Assembly (NCBI GenBank): GCA_036323355.1
Contig: AP028876.1
Span: 3,286,001 to 3,350,000, forward strand
Reading direction: 5' to 3'
Length of the DNA stretch: 64,000 nucleotides
From: Gottschalkiaceae bacterium SANA
Lineage (GTDB): Bacteria; Bacillota; Clostridia; Tissierellales; GPF-1
The notes under the pieces were generated by a model. The model searched no databases. It was given only the letters and a program-made list of their open reading frames with translations, and was not told the DNA's origin. Numbering within the stretch: the stretch's first letter is position 1; every line of letters begins with the position of its first letter. The translations under genes and the position numbers were made by a program. Below, piece by piece: positions 33,615-43,744 of the stretch.

Positions 33615-36473
33615 TTACTTAACAACTACACTCAATTCAATGGTACCCATTGAAGTAACTGCTACGATGGTGAAAGTATCGCCTGAACTTGCTGAACCCG
33701 TTACCTGTAACGCATAGGTTGAGTTATCAATCGAATACTTGCCATTGTTACTCACATACATGTAGCTCACAACATCTTCAGTTACCATTCCATATTGATC
33801 AGTTGCTTCAAAGAAAGCTGGGAAGAATGCACCAAAGTTATTGTTGTAATCTGCATATGGTTTTTGTAAGACGAGTAATTTTCCATTTGCTGCTTCACTA
33901 GTAGAAACCGAAACTGTATTTCCACTCAAGTCCGCATCATCTTGACCTTTAATATCAATTTTTACTGCTTGAGGCGGTGTTGGGCTAACCAATACAGTTT
34001 GTTGATCCACTTTGGTCATACCATCAATTTGATATTGAACAATCAATTGTCCAGAAACATCATTCGTTAAGGCTCCACCATTACTTGTTGCATATACAAC
34101 AAATGGCATTGCTCCCGTTACTTTTAAATAATCGGTATAGGTTGCTGCTGTTACATTTGTAATAACACCTGCTGGAAGTTTTACATCATAACTTCCTTCT
34201 TTACCTTTCACTTCAATCGCTTTGCCGTATTTGCCTGAGTTACCTACGCTTGGCGCATATAACTTGCTGACTTGGGTTACAGTAAAGCTGTCAACATTCT
34301 CAGCTGTTATTACCGTTACATCAAAATCATTGGCATCCAATACAGTTGTATTCTTGTATAGGGTCGCTGTATATCCAAAGGAATCTGCTGCTGTTAAGCT
34401 GAATGAAACAGATGATGTTGCATTGTTTCCTTCACCCGAGAATTTCAATTCATAGCCAGAAGGCAAAGAACCTTTGAAATCATTTCCATACTGATCTTCA
34501 AATTCAAAGCTGTCATCACTGATGGTAACAGTCTTGCCATTGTCAACCGCATAGTAGTAATAAAAATCTTCATTCAAGCCTTTAATTGCGTAAGGCTTAG
34601 ATGCAGGATAAACCGTAAAATTCACCTGCATTGGGCTTCCGCCGTTTGTTGTGAATGTTGCATATTGAGGGAAATTCATCGTTGCCGATGTATCGCCATT
34701 TTTGTACATCAACTTGGCAACGCCATCAGCCTTTTCAACCCAATAGAATCCATTCTTTTCACCCTTTGTTACTTTAATGCCATTAACAAATAGTGAGTCT
34801 TTGATTGAATCATATTTGGTTACCAAATCGCCAACATAGTTGTAGGCATCAAATGGGAATTCTGCTGGTGTTCCAGCAATAACCATATCCGGTGTTCCAA
34901 TCGAAATTCGGCTCATTCCATCAGGAAGAACTTCAACGGAATCACTGATATTTGCACCCGATGTCTTATCCACTAGATTAATGTACATGGTATAAGGCAT
35001 CGACTGTTGAGGAATTTGACTTGTGTGAATTCGAATATAAACTTGATTCTCTTTTCCACTTGCCACTTGTGAATCATTTGGATAATACCAAACCGCTTTA
35101 CCATCGGCTGGTGATAATAGTACGTTGTTGCTCGTTGCACTATTTTTTTGACCAAAGTAGTTGATATCTTTAATCATTTCACCTTCTTGATCATAAGCGA
35201 ATACTGGAATTGCCCAAATATCTGTAGACCCTTGTACCAAGTATTGATCTTGTGGGTCTTTATCGATATTCATGATTTCACCAAACTGAAGTGTCGTCGC
35301 TTTACGCGGTTCTCCAACAGTTAACGTTCGATTGATTACAACCGGTGCTTGGCCCGTTACTTGTGCAATCCCTGTAATCATAACCGCTTCATTCAATTGC
35401 CACGGTGTTGATCGGTAAATTTCCAAATAAGAACCATGATCGGTAATCGTACCTGAACCAGACCAAGTAATCGATGATGCAATATGATTATCAAATTGAT
35501 CTACTGTATCGTAATTGATAATTACACGATTCATATCAGAACCAGCATATCCTTTTACTTTTGCTGTTTCCGAGGTGATATCAATCATTGTCAAACGAGG
35601 ACGTTGACCCAATAAATCTTGAGAAAGTGTTTGTCCTTTTGTATCAACAATTTTCGCTGTGTAGGTATGATCCATAATATTGCTGGTCATCTCAACACGA
35701 GCCATTTCCTTACCGAAAGTAGGGAAGGTAATTTTCTTCACGCTTACTGTGATATTGCCACGCTTGATTTGAATGGTATTTTTCAAGGCTTCAATATTTT
35801 CATCGCATTCCAACTCAAAGGTTTTAGGACCCACTTGACGGAATTCAATAATACTCAAATTCTCATTATCAGCCTTTGTTTTTACTTCATGACCTAGCTT
35901 TTCAGCCAAAGATTGAGCTGTTCCCTTATAATTTGCACGAATGGCGCTAGCTGTCATCGTTGCCATGGTACCGCGTGATGCTAGAGCGGTTCCTGGTGCT
36001 GATGTGCCAAATCCAAGTGTCGTTGCAGTTGAAGCAACAGCATCCCAACCTGGGAATTCACCTAAATAATAACCCAGTCCACGAAGCAAAACAATTTGCA
36101 ACTGTTGTACGGTCATAAATTCGCCAAATCCAAATTCTGTACCGCTTTTGCCCATGAAGTATTGATTGGCATAGGCCCATCCCAAATATCCATTATAAAA
36201 TGAGTCACTTACATCATTAAATGGATGATTGATCGGGTACGCTTTTGCCTGCTCTTCTTGGCTCATTAAGCGACTGAGAAGAACCACGGTGTCTTGACGC
36301 TTCAAATAATCGTCTGCCCGCTTTTCTTTCAACACCCCTAGGGTGATTAACTCGTCTAATGCTGCATCCTGACCAACCGGTGGTTGATCAATAATAATGG
36401 TTGCCGCAAATGCTGGAGCAACTGCTGTCAAAACCATCAATACTGTTAGTAAGATGGCTAGTTTCTTCTTCAT
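33615..36473 (-). CDS. Large SLH-domain S-layer-type protein
   Basis: A 952-residue exported protein starting MKKKLAILLTVLMVLTAVAPAFA (AAGGAGG 7 bp upstream; the longer open frame to 36563 lacks an RBS). Two SLH-like repeats (LDELITLGVLKEKRADDYLKR; FNDVSDSFYNGYLGWAYANQYF) are followed by Ig-like modules including VDQFDNHIA, TPDMVIAGTPAEFPFDAYNYVG and a C-terminal FFEATDQYGMVTED...KYSIDNST domain. It is closest in length and order to the 36694 paralog next to it. A separate promoter and terminator flank it. Confidence 0.86.
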   Translation of the reverse strand: MKKKLAILLTVLMVLTAVAPAFAATIIIDQPPVGQDAALDELITLGVLKEKRADDYLKRQDTVVLLSRLMSQEEQAKAYPINHPFNDVSDSFYNGYLGWAYANQYFMGKSGTEFGFGEFMTVQQLQIVLLRGLGYYLGEFPGWDAVASTATTLGFGTSAPGTALASRGTMATMTASAIRANYKGTAQSLAEKLGHEVKTKADNENLSIIEFRQVGPKTFELECDENIEALKNTIQIKRGNITVSVKKITFPTFGKEMARVEMTSNIMDHTYTAKIVDTKGQTLSQDLLGQRPRLTMIDITSETAKVKGYAGSDMNRVIINYDTVDQFDNHIASSITWSGSGTITDHGSYLEIYRSTPWQLNEAVMITGIAQVTGQAPVVINRTLTVGEPRKATTLQFGEIMNIDKDPQDQYLVQGSTDIWAIPVFAYDQEGEMIKDINYFGQKNSATSNNVLLSPADGKAVWYYPNDSQVASGKENQVYIRIHTSQIPQQSMPYTMYINLVDKTSGANISDSVEVLPDGMSRISIGTPDMVIAGTPAEFPFDAYNYVGDLVTKYDSIKDSLFVNGIKVTKGEKNGFYWVEKADGVAKLMYKNGDTSATMNFPQYATFTTNGGSPMQVNFTVYPASKPYAIKGLNEDFYYYYAVDNGKTVTISDDSFEFEDQYGNDFKGSLPSGYELKFSGEGNNATSSVSFSLTAADSFGYTATLYKNTTVLDANDFDVTVITAENVDSFTVTQVSKLYAPSVGNSGKYGKAIEVKGKEGSYDVKLPAGVITNVTAATYTDYLKVTGAMPFVVYATSNGGALTNDVSGQLIVQYQIDGMTKVDQQTVLVSPTPPQAVKIDIKGQDDADLSGNTVSVSTSEAANGKLLVLQKPYADYNNNFGAFFPAFFEATDQYGMVTEDVVSYMYVSNNGKYSIDNSTYALQVTGSASSGDTFTIVAVTSMGTIELSVVVK

Positions 36474-36513
36474 CTTAAATCCTCCTTCATTATCTTGCTT
36501 ACATGCTAGTATT

Positions 36514-36542
36514 ATTGTACCCGCTAGAGAAAACTTAATCAA
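36514..36542 (-). promoter_or_regulatory. Sigma-A promoter of SLH gene at 33615
   Basis: TTGATT (36537-36542) and TACAAT (36514-36519) on the minus strand are 17 bp apart. Confidence 0.65.
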
Positions 36543-36650
36543 TGAGATTCCCTCTCTTTTCATAAAAAATACATACTTTTAAGCCGGGTTTAAGAATTAG
36601 ACGATCAACCCCCAATAAAAGTTTCATCGCTTCGAAAGAAAAAAGAGCAA

Positions 36651-36682
36651 AAAAAAATAAGACCTCCGAAGAGGTCTTATTT
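36651..36682 (-). terminator. Strong intrinsic terminator of the main SLH gene
   Basis: A 12-bp stem (36655-36666 with 36671-36682) with a TTCG loop, followed on the minus strand by a long T-run. Confidence 0.92.
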
Positions 36683-36693
36683 CAAGAATTCAA

Positions 36694-39570
36694 TTACTTC
36701 ACTTCAACTTTCAATGTGTTAGTCAATCCGCTGTCAGTTACAACAGTAATTGAGAACTCATCGCCAGATTGAGGAGATGTTGCAGTTAAAACACCTGCAG
36801 TAGTTACAGAATATGTGCCATGTGCGCCAGTTGCATATTTGTCAACTGTCAAGTAAACATAAGATGCGTCAGCTGCGTCATGAACACCATATTGGTTTTC
36901 AAGTTCGAAGAAGAACGAATCGTTATCAACAGTTAAAAGATTCACTGTTGCCGCTAAGTTTGCTTTCGCGATTGCCAATACATTGCCTTCAAGCTCTGCA
37001 TTTTCAAGATCTTCGTCCAATTTAACAACTACAGATTCTGCTTTAGGCTCTGTTGAGTCAATTGTCACTTCTTGGGCTTCCGTTACCGGTTTGCCATCAA
37101 AGTCATACGCTGTCAAAACTGTACGAGTGTAAGTTTTGTCATTGTCCAATTCGCCTGCATCACCTGTTGGATCCCAAGCGTACACGTAAATTGTATCGTT
37201 CACTTTTACGTTTCCACCCAAGGCAGTAACAGTCAAGTTCAAGCCTTCAGTTGGCATTACAGCTGTATCGCCATCAACTTCTGCAGTCAATTTGACTTTT
37301 TTGTCGTAAATTGCTGTTTCAGTTGAAGCTGCTGAAGTTGCTTGAGGAACAACATACAAAGTACCGATTTCTGTAACTTTTACAGAATCAACATCTTCTT
37401 GTGCCACATACTTCACATCAAATTCGAATTCGTCAACCATGTCGCCGTCAGCGTTTCGAATGCGTGCAGTATATTTTACAGATTCAGCAGTAGTTAATGG
37501 GTTAATACCCGCCAATACTACAGAAGCAGTTGTTGCTGTTTCACCATCTTTTTGGAATTCAAGAGTCATTCCATCAGTGATAGAGTTTGTCTTTTCTTTT
37601 CCATATTGATCAACAAATACAAAGTCAGCTTTGTCGAATGTGTATTCTGTAGAACCGTAAGTACCGATTACATATACAAGTTCGTCTGCGTCGTCTGCGT
37701 CAAATCCCATGATTGCTTCTGTTTGACGATCTTTCGCAACAGAGAAGCTTACTTGAGAAACTTTGTTGTTAATTGTGAAAGTTGCATATTGTGGAGATGC
37801 ATAAGATGAAGTGTTAGAGTTTGCATAATACTTCAAAAGTGCATTGCCAGTCAATACTTCTTCTACGAAGCTCCATTGTCCTTGTGTATAAGAACCTTCA
37901 AGAACAGATGTGCCATTCACTTTAACATCATCTTTGATGATTGTGTCGTACTCAGTAATTGCGTTTCCGTAAGCATCATATGCTTCGAATTCGAATTCTG
38001 CTTTTTCGTTTCCGATTACTTCATCAACTGGACCCATAACTTTCAAGTCAGAAATACCAGCTTTAGGAATATCGAATGTTGTAGTTGCGTTCAATCCAGA
38101 GTTTGTATCAACAACTGTTACAAAAGCAGTTGTGTTTACAGTCTCATCAACTGAATCTGAAGGAGATGCAAACTTGTCTAATTTCAAGTATACATTACCA
38201 TCTTTGTCTGCATACCATAGAGTGTCTACGCCAGACTCAGATACAACGTTAGACAATGCAGTGAAGTAAGTTTTAGGAACTGCATCACCGTATTGGTTCA
38301 ATGCTGTTACAGGAATTGCCCAGAAGTAATCTTTCTTTTGAGCGTCTGTAGAAACACCAGCTGCAGAAGTTTTGTCTTTCAAGATTTGTTGGTCATCTTT
38401 ATCACCAATGTTTTGAACATCGCCTAATACGAGTTCAGACAATTTGATAGGACCAGCAATTTCGAAAGTTTTAGTTGCTGTTACAACATTACCTTTTGTA
38501 TCATTGTAAACTGCGTTTACAACGATTGGCATGCCTAGCAACCAAGTGCTTCCAGTGTTCATGATTGTAATTTGACCTTTTACAGATCGGTCAGGTGTTC
38601 CGATTGAGTAGAAGTTCAAGTTGCCTTGAACAGATGACTCATCAGTCACGTCATTACCGAATTGGTCTTTTACTTCGTAGTATACAACGGCATGAGTTGC
38701 TGCTGCATAAGACTCAAGGTTTGCATAATCGTAAGGGAACTCGATTGCAGATACTTCAGACTCTTGACCAGCAACAGTTGCTTCTAGAGTACCAAAAGTA
38801 ATTTTGTAATCAAAGTCTTTACGGATTTCACGTTGCATTGTTACTGTTGCAGCCGCGCCATCAAAAGTAACTTCTTCAACTGAAGTGTTCACTTTACCGC
38901 GAAGTACTGAGAAAGTTCCTTCAGTAACTGCTTGGTTAAATGTTACAGTGAATTCGTCTTTGTCTGTTTGCTCAGCAGATACGATTGCAAGATCAGCTAC
39001 CATACCCAATTTCGCTGCCAAAGTTTGTGATCCGTCAGCCATTTCAGTTTCCAAAGCGGCAACTGTAAGGATTGATGTTTCACCACGCTTAAGGTTTGTA
39101 GGATCAGCTGCTGTAACAACTAGGCCCAATTCCAAAGCTTTTGCAGGAACGTCAGCGTAAGCTACTTCGTAACCCAATGCACGAAGAAGAACTGCCTGAT
39201 ATTGTTGTAGAGTTACAACTGAATCAGGTTCGAATACGAATGTGCCAGATCCCTCTGGTTCTTCGATTCCGTTTACATACGCCATAGACTCAGCCCATGC
39301 GATGTAGTTCGCTGCCCAATGACCAGTCGCGTCTGCGAATGATGGTGCCACCGGGAAGTCCTTTGCTGCTGCTTCTTCACCCAACATACGGGAAAGAAGA
39401 ACAACCATTTCTGCACGAGTCAAGCTATCATCAGCTCGATCATCGTTCAAAATACCAAGTTCTTGTAATTGTGCTTCGGCAGCTAGCTCAGCATCAGTCG
39501 CAGCAAATGCTGGAATGAATGCGCCACATACCATCGCAACCACAAGAAGAAGTGCTAATACTTTCTTCAT
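36694..39570 (-). CDS. Probable main S-layer protein, SLH-domain
   Basis: A 958-residue exported protein with signal peptide MKKVLALLLVVAMVCGAFIPAFA. Its two SLH domains are the best preserved of the four paralogs (LGILNDDRADDSLTRAEMVVLL; FADATGHWAANYIAWAESMAYV; then VVTLQQYQAVLLRALGYE), followed by a long run of Ig-like modules with VKDQFGNDVT, ALNQYGDAVP, EFEFEAYDAYGNAITEY and FVDQYGKEK. Composition is acidic, Ala/Thr/Val-rich, with few Cys. Codon use is visibly more biased (ACA, GCT/GCA, GTT/GTA, AAC) than in neighbours, as in very highly expressed genes. Two upstream promoters, phased repeats and a strong terminator agree with abundant expression. The main-S-layer role is inferred. Confidence 0.88.
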   Translation of the reverse strand: MKKVLALLLVVAMVCGAFIPAFAATDAELAAEAQLQELGILNDDRADDSLTRAEMVVLLSRMLGEEAAAKDFPVAPSFADATGHWAANYIAWAESMAYVNGIEEPEGSGTFVFEPDSVVTLQQYQAVLLRALGYEVAYADVPAKALELGLVVTAADPTNLKRGETSILTVAALETEMADGSQTLAAKLGMVADLAIVSAEQTDKDEFTVTFNQAVTEGTFSVLRGKVNTSVEEVTFDGAAATVTMQREIRKDFDYKITFGTLEATVAGQESEVSAIEFPYDYANLESYAAATHAVVYYEVKDQFGNDVTDESSVQGNLNFYSIGTPDRSVKGQITIMNTGSTWLLGMPIVVNAVYNDTKGNVVTATKTFEIAGPIKLSELVLGDVQNIGDKDDQQILKDKTSAAGVSTDAQKKDYFWAIPVTALNQYGDAVPKTYFTALSNVVSESGVDTLWYADKDGNVYLKLDKFASPSDSVDETVNTTAFVTVVDTNSGLNATTTFDIPKAGISDLKVMGPVDEVIGNEKAEFEFEAYDAYGNAITEYDTIIKDDVKVNGTSVLEGSYTQGQWSFVEEVLTGNALLKYYANSNTSSYASPQYATFTINNKVSQVSFSVAKDRQTEAIMGFDADDADELVYVIGTYGSTEYTFDKADFVFVDQYGKEKTNSITDGMTLEFQKDGETATTASVVLAGINPLTTAESVKYTARIRNADGDMVDEFEFDVKYVAQEDVDSVKVTEIGTLYVVPQATSAASTETAIYDKKVKLTAEVDGDTAVMPTEGLNLTVTALGGNVKVNDTIYVYAWDPTGDAGELDNDKTYTRTVLTAYDFDGKPVTEAQEVTIDSTEPKAESVVVKLDEDLENAELEGNVLAIAKANLAATVNLLTVDNDSFFFELENQYGVHDAADASYVYLTVDKYATGAHGTYSVTTAGVLTATSPQSGDEFSITVVTDSGLTNTLKVEVK

Positions 39571-39632
39571 TTGATAATCTCCTCCTAAAAGTTTTGTCAA
39601 TCAAGTGAATCCCACTTAATTATCCAAGATTA

Positions 39633-39661
39633 ATTATACTGTTTCCATATTTTGTTCACAA
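39633..39661 (-). promoter_or_regulatory. Proximal promoter P1 of main SLH gene
   Basis: TTGTGA (39656-39661) and TATAAT (39633-39638) on the minus strand, 17 bp apart, give a ~55-nt leader. Confidence 0.65.
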
Positions 39662-39676
39662 GGGATATGGCCTATT

Positions 39677-39773
39677 TGTAATCTAACTGTAAAATAACCC
39701 ACTCCTATGTCCAACTTCATTATACCCACGGTTTGTTACAGACGGATTACAGGGGAGTGTAAACTCTGTTACA
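39677..39773 (-). promoter_or_regulatory. Distal -10 with helically phased TTACA half-sites
   Basis: A second TATAAT (39719-39724, minus) has no -35. Upstream of it lie plus-strand GTTACA (39735), ATTACA (39746) and GTTACA (39768), spaced 11 and 22 bp. Between the two promoters TGTAAT (39677) and TGTAAA (39688), also 11 bp apart, lie in the opposite orientation. This resembles tandem OmpR/PhoB-type binding sites. Confidence 0.4.
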
Positions 39774-39800
39774 TTCACTATTGAATTGTCAAAATGTAAG

Positions 39801-39826
39801 AAAACAGCGGCTTTTCAGCCGCTGTT
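39801..39826 (-). terminator. Intrinsic terminator of pyrG
   Basis: AACAGCGGCT (39803-39812) pairs with AGCCGCTGTT (39817-39826), then TTTTC on the minus strand. Confidence 0.8.
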
Positions 39827-39840
39827 AAAGGTTTTTGCTT

Positions 39841-41507
<1,667 letters not shown>

Positions 41508-41517
41508 TAGGCATTTC

Positions 41518-42960
41518 TTATTTTCTTAATTCTTCAATCGCTCGTGCGAAGGCATCATCCTCATAAAGATTTTTTGCTAAATATCGATAGTAAGCATTAT
41601 TCCCTGTCGTTAAGGCATTCAAGGTTGCTTGCGTCTCTGGATCCAAACGGTATGAAAGATTGATTCTAAAATCCCGTTGGAATTGGGGAAGCACATAAGC
41701 AAGTTCTTGATTGAAAAGATCATCGGACGGATCCACTTCATATCCCAAATAAGCGAGCTGCGCCTTTACCGTTTGAATGGTCTTGCTCTTTTGCAAGTAT
41801 TTCAACGTAGACTGCTCATTAGCCATCGGAAAATCTGACAACAGTTTTTCCATAGGCAAAGTCTGTGGAATAATAATATCAGGTGTAATTCCAACACCAT
41901 TCACCTTGTGCCAATCTGGGGTAAAATATTCGGCGATGGTCATTTTGAAACCTTCTTTGTTGGTTAAAGGAAAAATTCCTTGAACACTACCCTTGCCGTA
42001 GGTTTGATCCCCAATAATAATACCCGAATTGGTGTCTTGAATCGCACCAGCAAAGATTTCGGAAGCTGAAGCGCTATCGCCATTGACTAGAACTGCAATT
42101 TCAAATGGCGCAACCTGTAACTCAGAACGGAAATTTTTTGCGTTGTCTTTATATTGAACATGAAGCAGATCATCATTGACAACAATCATCTTCAATACTT
42201 CCAAGACTTGATCCAAATATCCGCCAGGATTGCCGCGCAGATCAAAAATCACTTTCTTTATTTTCGCTTCCTTAAGTTCCTTAAAGGTTACCTGCATATT
42301 TGACAATAAATTCGCATTGAACTGTGTAATACGAACATAGGCCATATCTGCGTCTAATTGCTCGTTTTCATCTGGCATCATGACCGTAATCGGATTGCTC
42401 TTAATCAATTCACGAACCATATCATAATATTGCACCCGGTCTGTATTTCCACGGGTAATTCCAATGCGCGCATTAGATCCAACCTTGCCACGGATATAAT
42501 TCAAGGCTTCGCTCGACGCTAATCCCTCTAAGGCTTTACCATTTACCACAACTATCTTATCGCCAACACGAAGACCAGATTCTTTTGCCGGGCTTACATC
42601 AGTAAATCCAGTTACATAGTAGAACCCTTCCTTGAATTCGACATACGCACCAACACCGCCGAAGTTGCCGGAAGTAGAAGCATTGAGCTCATTAAATTCT
42701 TCGGTATCATAATAATGACTGTGCTGATCAACCGCTTCAAAAATTCCGTTTTTTGCCGCTGTAATCAACTCTTCTTTTGTGAGCGTATCATCCACCGTAT
42801 TATTCAAAATATATTTAATCAAATAATCCAGCTCATTCCCCAAACGATAAGAGTTAATATCAACCGTTGACTCTGCTGCAAATGCAGGGCTCATTAAATT
42901 AACCAATAAAATGAGGATCACTGCCAGTGTTGTCCATTTTCCTAATTGTCTTTTCATCAT
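41518..42960 (-). CDS. Secreted S41-family C-terminal processing protease
   Basis: A 480-residue exported protease of the CtpA/S41 family. After a signal peptide (WTTLAVILILLVNLMSPAFA) come an N-terminal helical segment, a PDZ domain (GGVGAYVEFKEGFYYVTGFTDVSPAKESGLRVGD) and the S41 core with LRGNPGGYLDQ and VNGDSASASEIFAGAIQD, where the nucleophile Ser is near residue 292 and the Lys is in GDQTYGKGSVQG. The C-terminal ~90 residues look like a degenerate peptidoglycan-binding-like repeat (KAQLAYLGYEVDPSDD). Its place between the S-layer and prepilin loci suggests processing of exported surface proteins (inference). RBS AGGAGGT. Confidence 0.92.
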   Translation of the reverse strand: MMKRQLGKWTTLAVILILLVNLMSPAFAAESTVDINSYRLGNELDYLIKYILNNTVDDTLTKEELITAAKNGIFEAVDQHSHYYDTEEFNELNASTSGNFGGVGAYVEFKEGFYYVTGFTDVSPAKESGLRVGDKIVVVNGKALEGLASSEALNYIRGKVGSNARIGITRGNTDRVQYYDMVRELIKSNPITVMMPDENEQLDADMAYVRITQFNANLLSNMQVTFKELKEAKIKKVIFDLRGNPGGYLDQVLEVLKMIVVNDDLLHVQYKDNAKNFRSELQVAPFEIAVLVNGDSASASEIFAGAIQDTNSGIIIGDQTYGKGSVQGIFPLTNKEGFKMTIAEYFTPDWHKVNGVGITPDIIIPQTLPMEKLLSDFPMANEQSTLKYLQKSKTIQTVKAQLAYLGYEVDPSDDLFNQELAYVLPQFQRDFRINLSYRLDPETQATLNALTTGNNAYYRYLAKNLYEDDAFARAIEELRK

Positions 42961-43090
42961 TCTTACCTCCTCAATATTTTCATTATATCCTACTTTACGC
43001 CTTCCCCTCGTATGAAATTTTTATTAACTCCATAAAATTCACCCCTCCTTTTATTTTCTTCCTTTATAATAAGAAAAGGAGGATAAATAA

Positions 43091-43636
43091 ATGCGCATAA
43101 TAAAGAAGACGATGATTTGCTTAATTTTGTTTCTTTTAACCATACAATTTCCATTTGCAGCTACACCGCAAGAAGAAGCTGCCGACTCCCTCGTCACCCT
43201 AGGGTTATTGACTGGCTATCCCGACGGAGGACTTAGGCTGGATCGAACCATTACAAGAGCTGAATTCGCCACCCTTATGGTTCGCATGCTTCCAGCACAA
43301 GAGAGTTCAGCTACTCCCTTAACAGATATCTCTGCCCATTGGGCAAAGAAGAATATTGAAAAGGCTTACAAGGCCGGAATCATTGCCGGCTATCCCGATA
43401 AAAGTTTTCAACCGGATGCACCCATTACCTATGGAGAAATTATGACCGTCTTGGTTCGTTCCCTTGGTTATGGACAAGCGATTGACCCAAATCTCCCATG
43501 GCCAGATAACTACGTGCAAAAAGCCATCGACTTGAATATCCATGGCGGCGTAAAAATTCCCATGCGTTCCAATGCAAGTCGGGGTGATATGGCTGTCTTC
43601 CTGTCGCAATCATTGGTCACGCAGTTCAACAAATAG
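43091..43636 (+). CDS. Minimal SLH-only exported protein
   Basis: A 181-residue protein made of a signal peptide (MICLILFLLTIQFPFAA) and three consecutive SLH domains (LVTLGLLTGYPDGGLRLDRTITRAEF; LTDISAHWAKKNIEKAYKAGIIAGYPDKSFQPD; YVQKAIDLNIHGGVKIPMRSNASRGD). No other domain is attached. It could bind wall polymer alone, as a spacer, competitor or anchor subunit. AAAGGAGG precedes the ATG. It is divergent from the S41 protease and convergent with the first prepilin-like gene. Confidence 0.9.
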   Translation: MRIIKKTMICLILFLLTIQFPFAATPQEEAADSLVTLGLLTGYPDGGLRLDRTITRAEFATLMVRMLPAQESSATPLTDISAHWAKKNIEKAYKAGIIAGYPDKSFQPDAPITYGEIMTVLVRSLGYGQAIDPNLPWPDNYVQKAIDLNIHGGVKIPMRSNASRGDMAVFLSQSLVTQFNK

Positions 43637-43687
43637 GTTCGGTCAATTAAGTAGAAATTCAAACTATAATCAAATACTCGAAACGTT

Positions 43688-43729
43688 CGAAAGGATCCAA
43701 GGGAGTGCGAACTCCTTTGGATCCTTTCG
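43688..43729. terminator. Long bidirectional terminator hairpin
   Basis: A 19-bp stem with one G-T pair (43688-43706 with 43711-43729) and a GCGA loop, between the convergent SLH-only and prepilin-like genes. T-runs on either side are short. Confidence 0.75.
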
Positions 43730-43744
43730 TTTCATCGATATGCA

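Noticed and set aside
33615-39600. N-terminal extensions of the SLH genes to 36563 and 39600
   Set aside because: They lie before clear signal peptides, lack an RBS and cross the predicted promoter or SD region; starts at 36473 and 39570 are preferred.
39571-39840. Riboswitch in the leader of the S-layer gene or pyrG
   Set aside because: The predicted leaders are short (about 55 nt or less) and I see no conserved riboswitch fold; repeats fit protein-binding sites better.
43061-43070. TATAAT at 43065 as the promoter of the SLH-only gene
   Set aside because: No -35 at 16-18 bp and the transcript would start only about 13 bases before the ATG, leaving the RBS barely transcribed.
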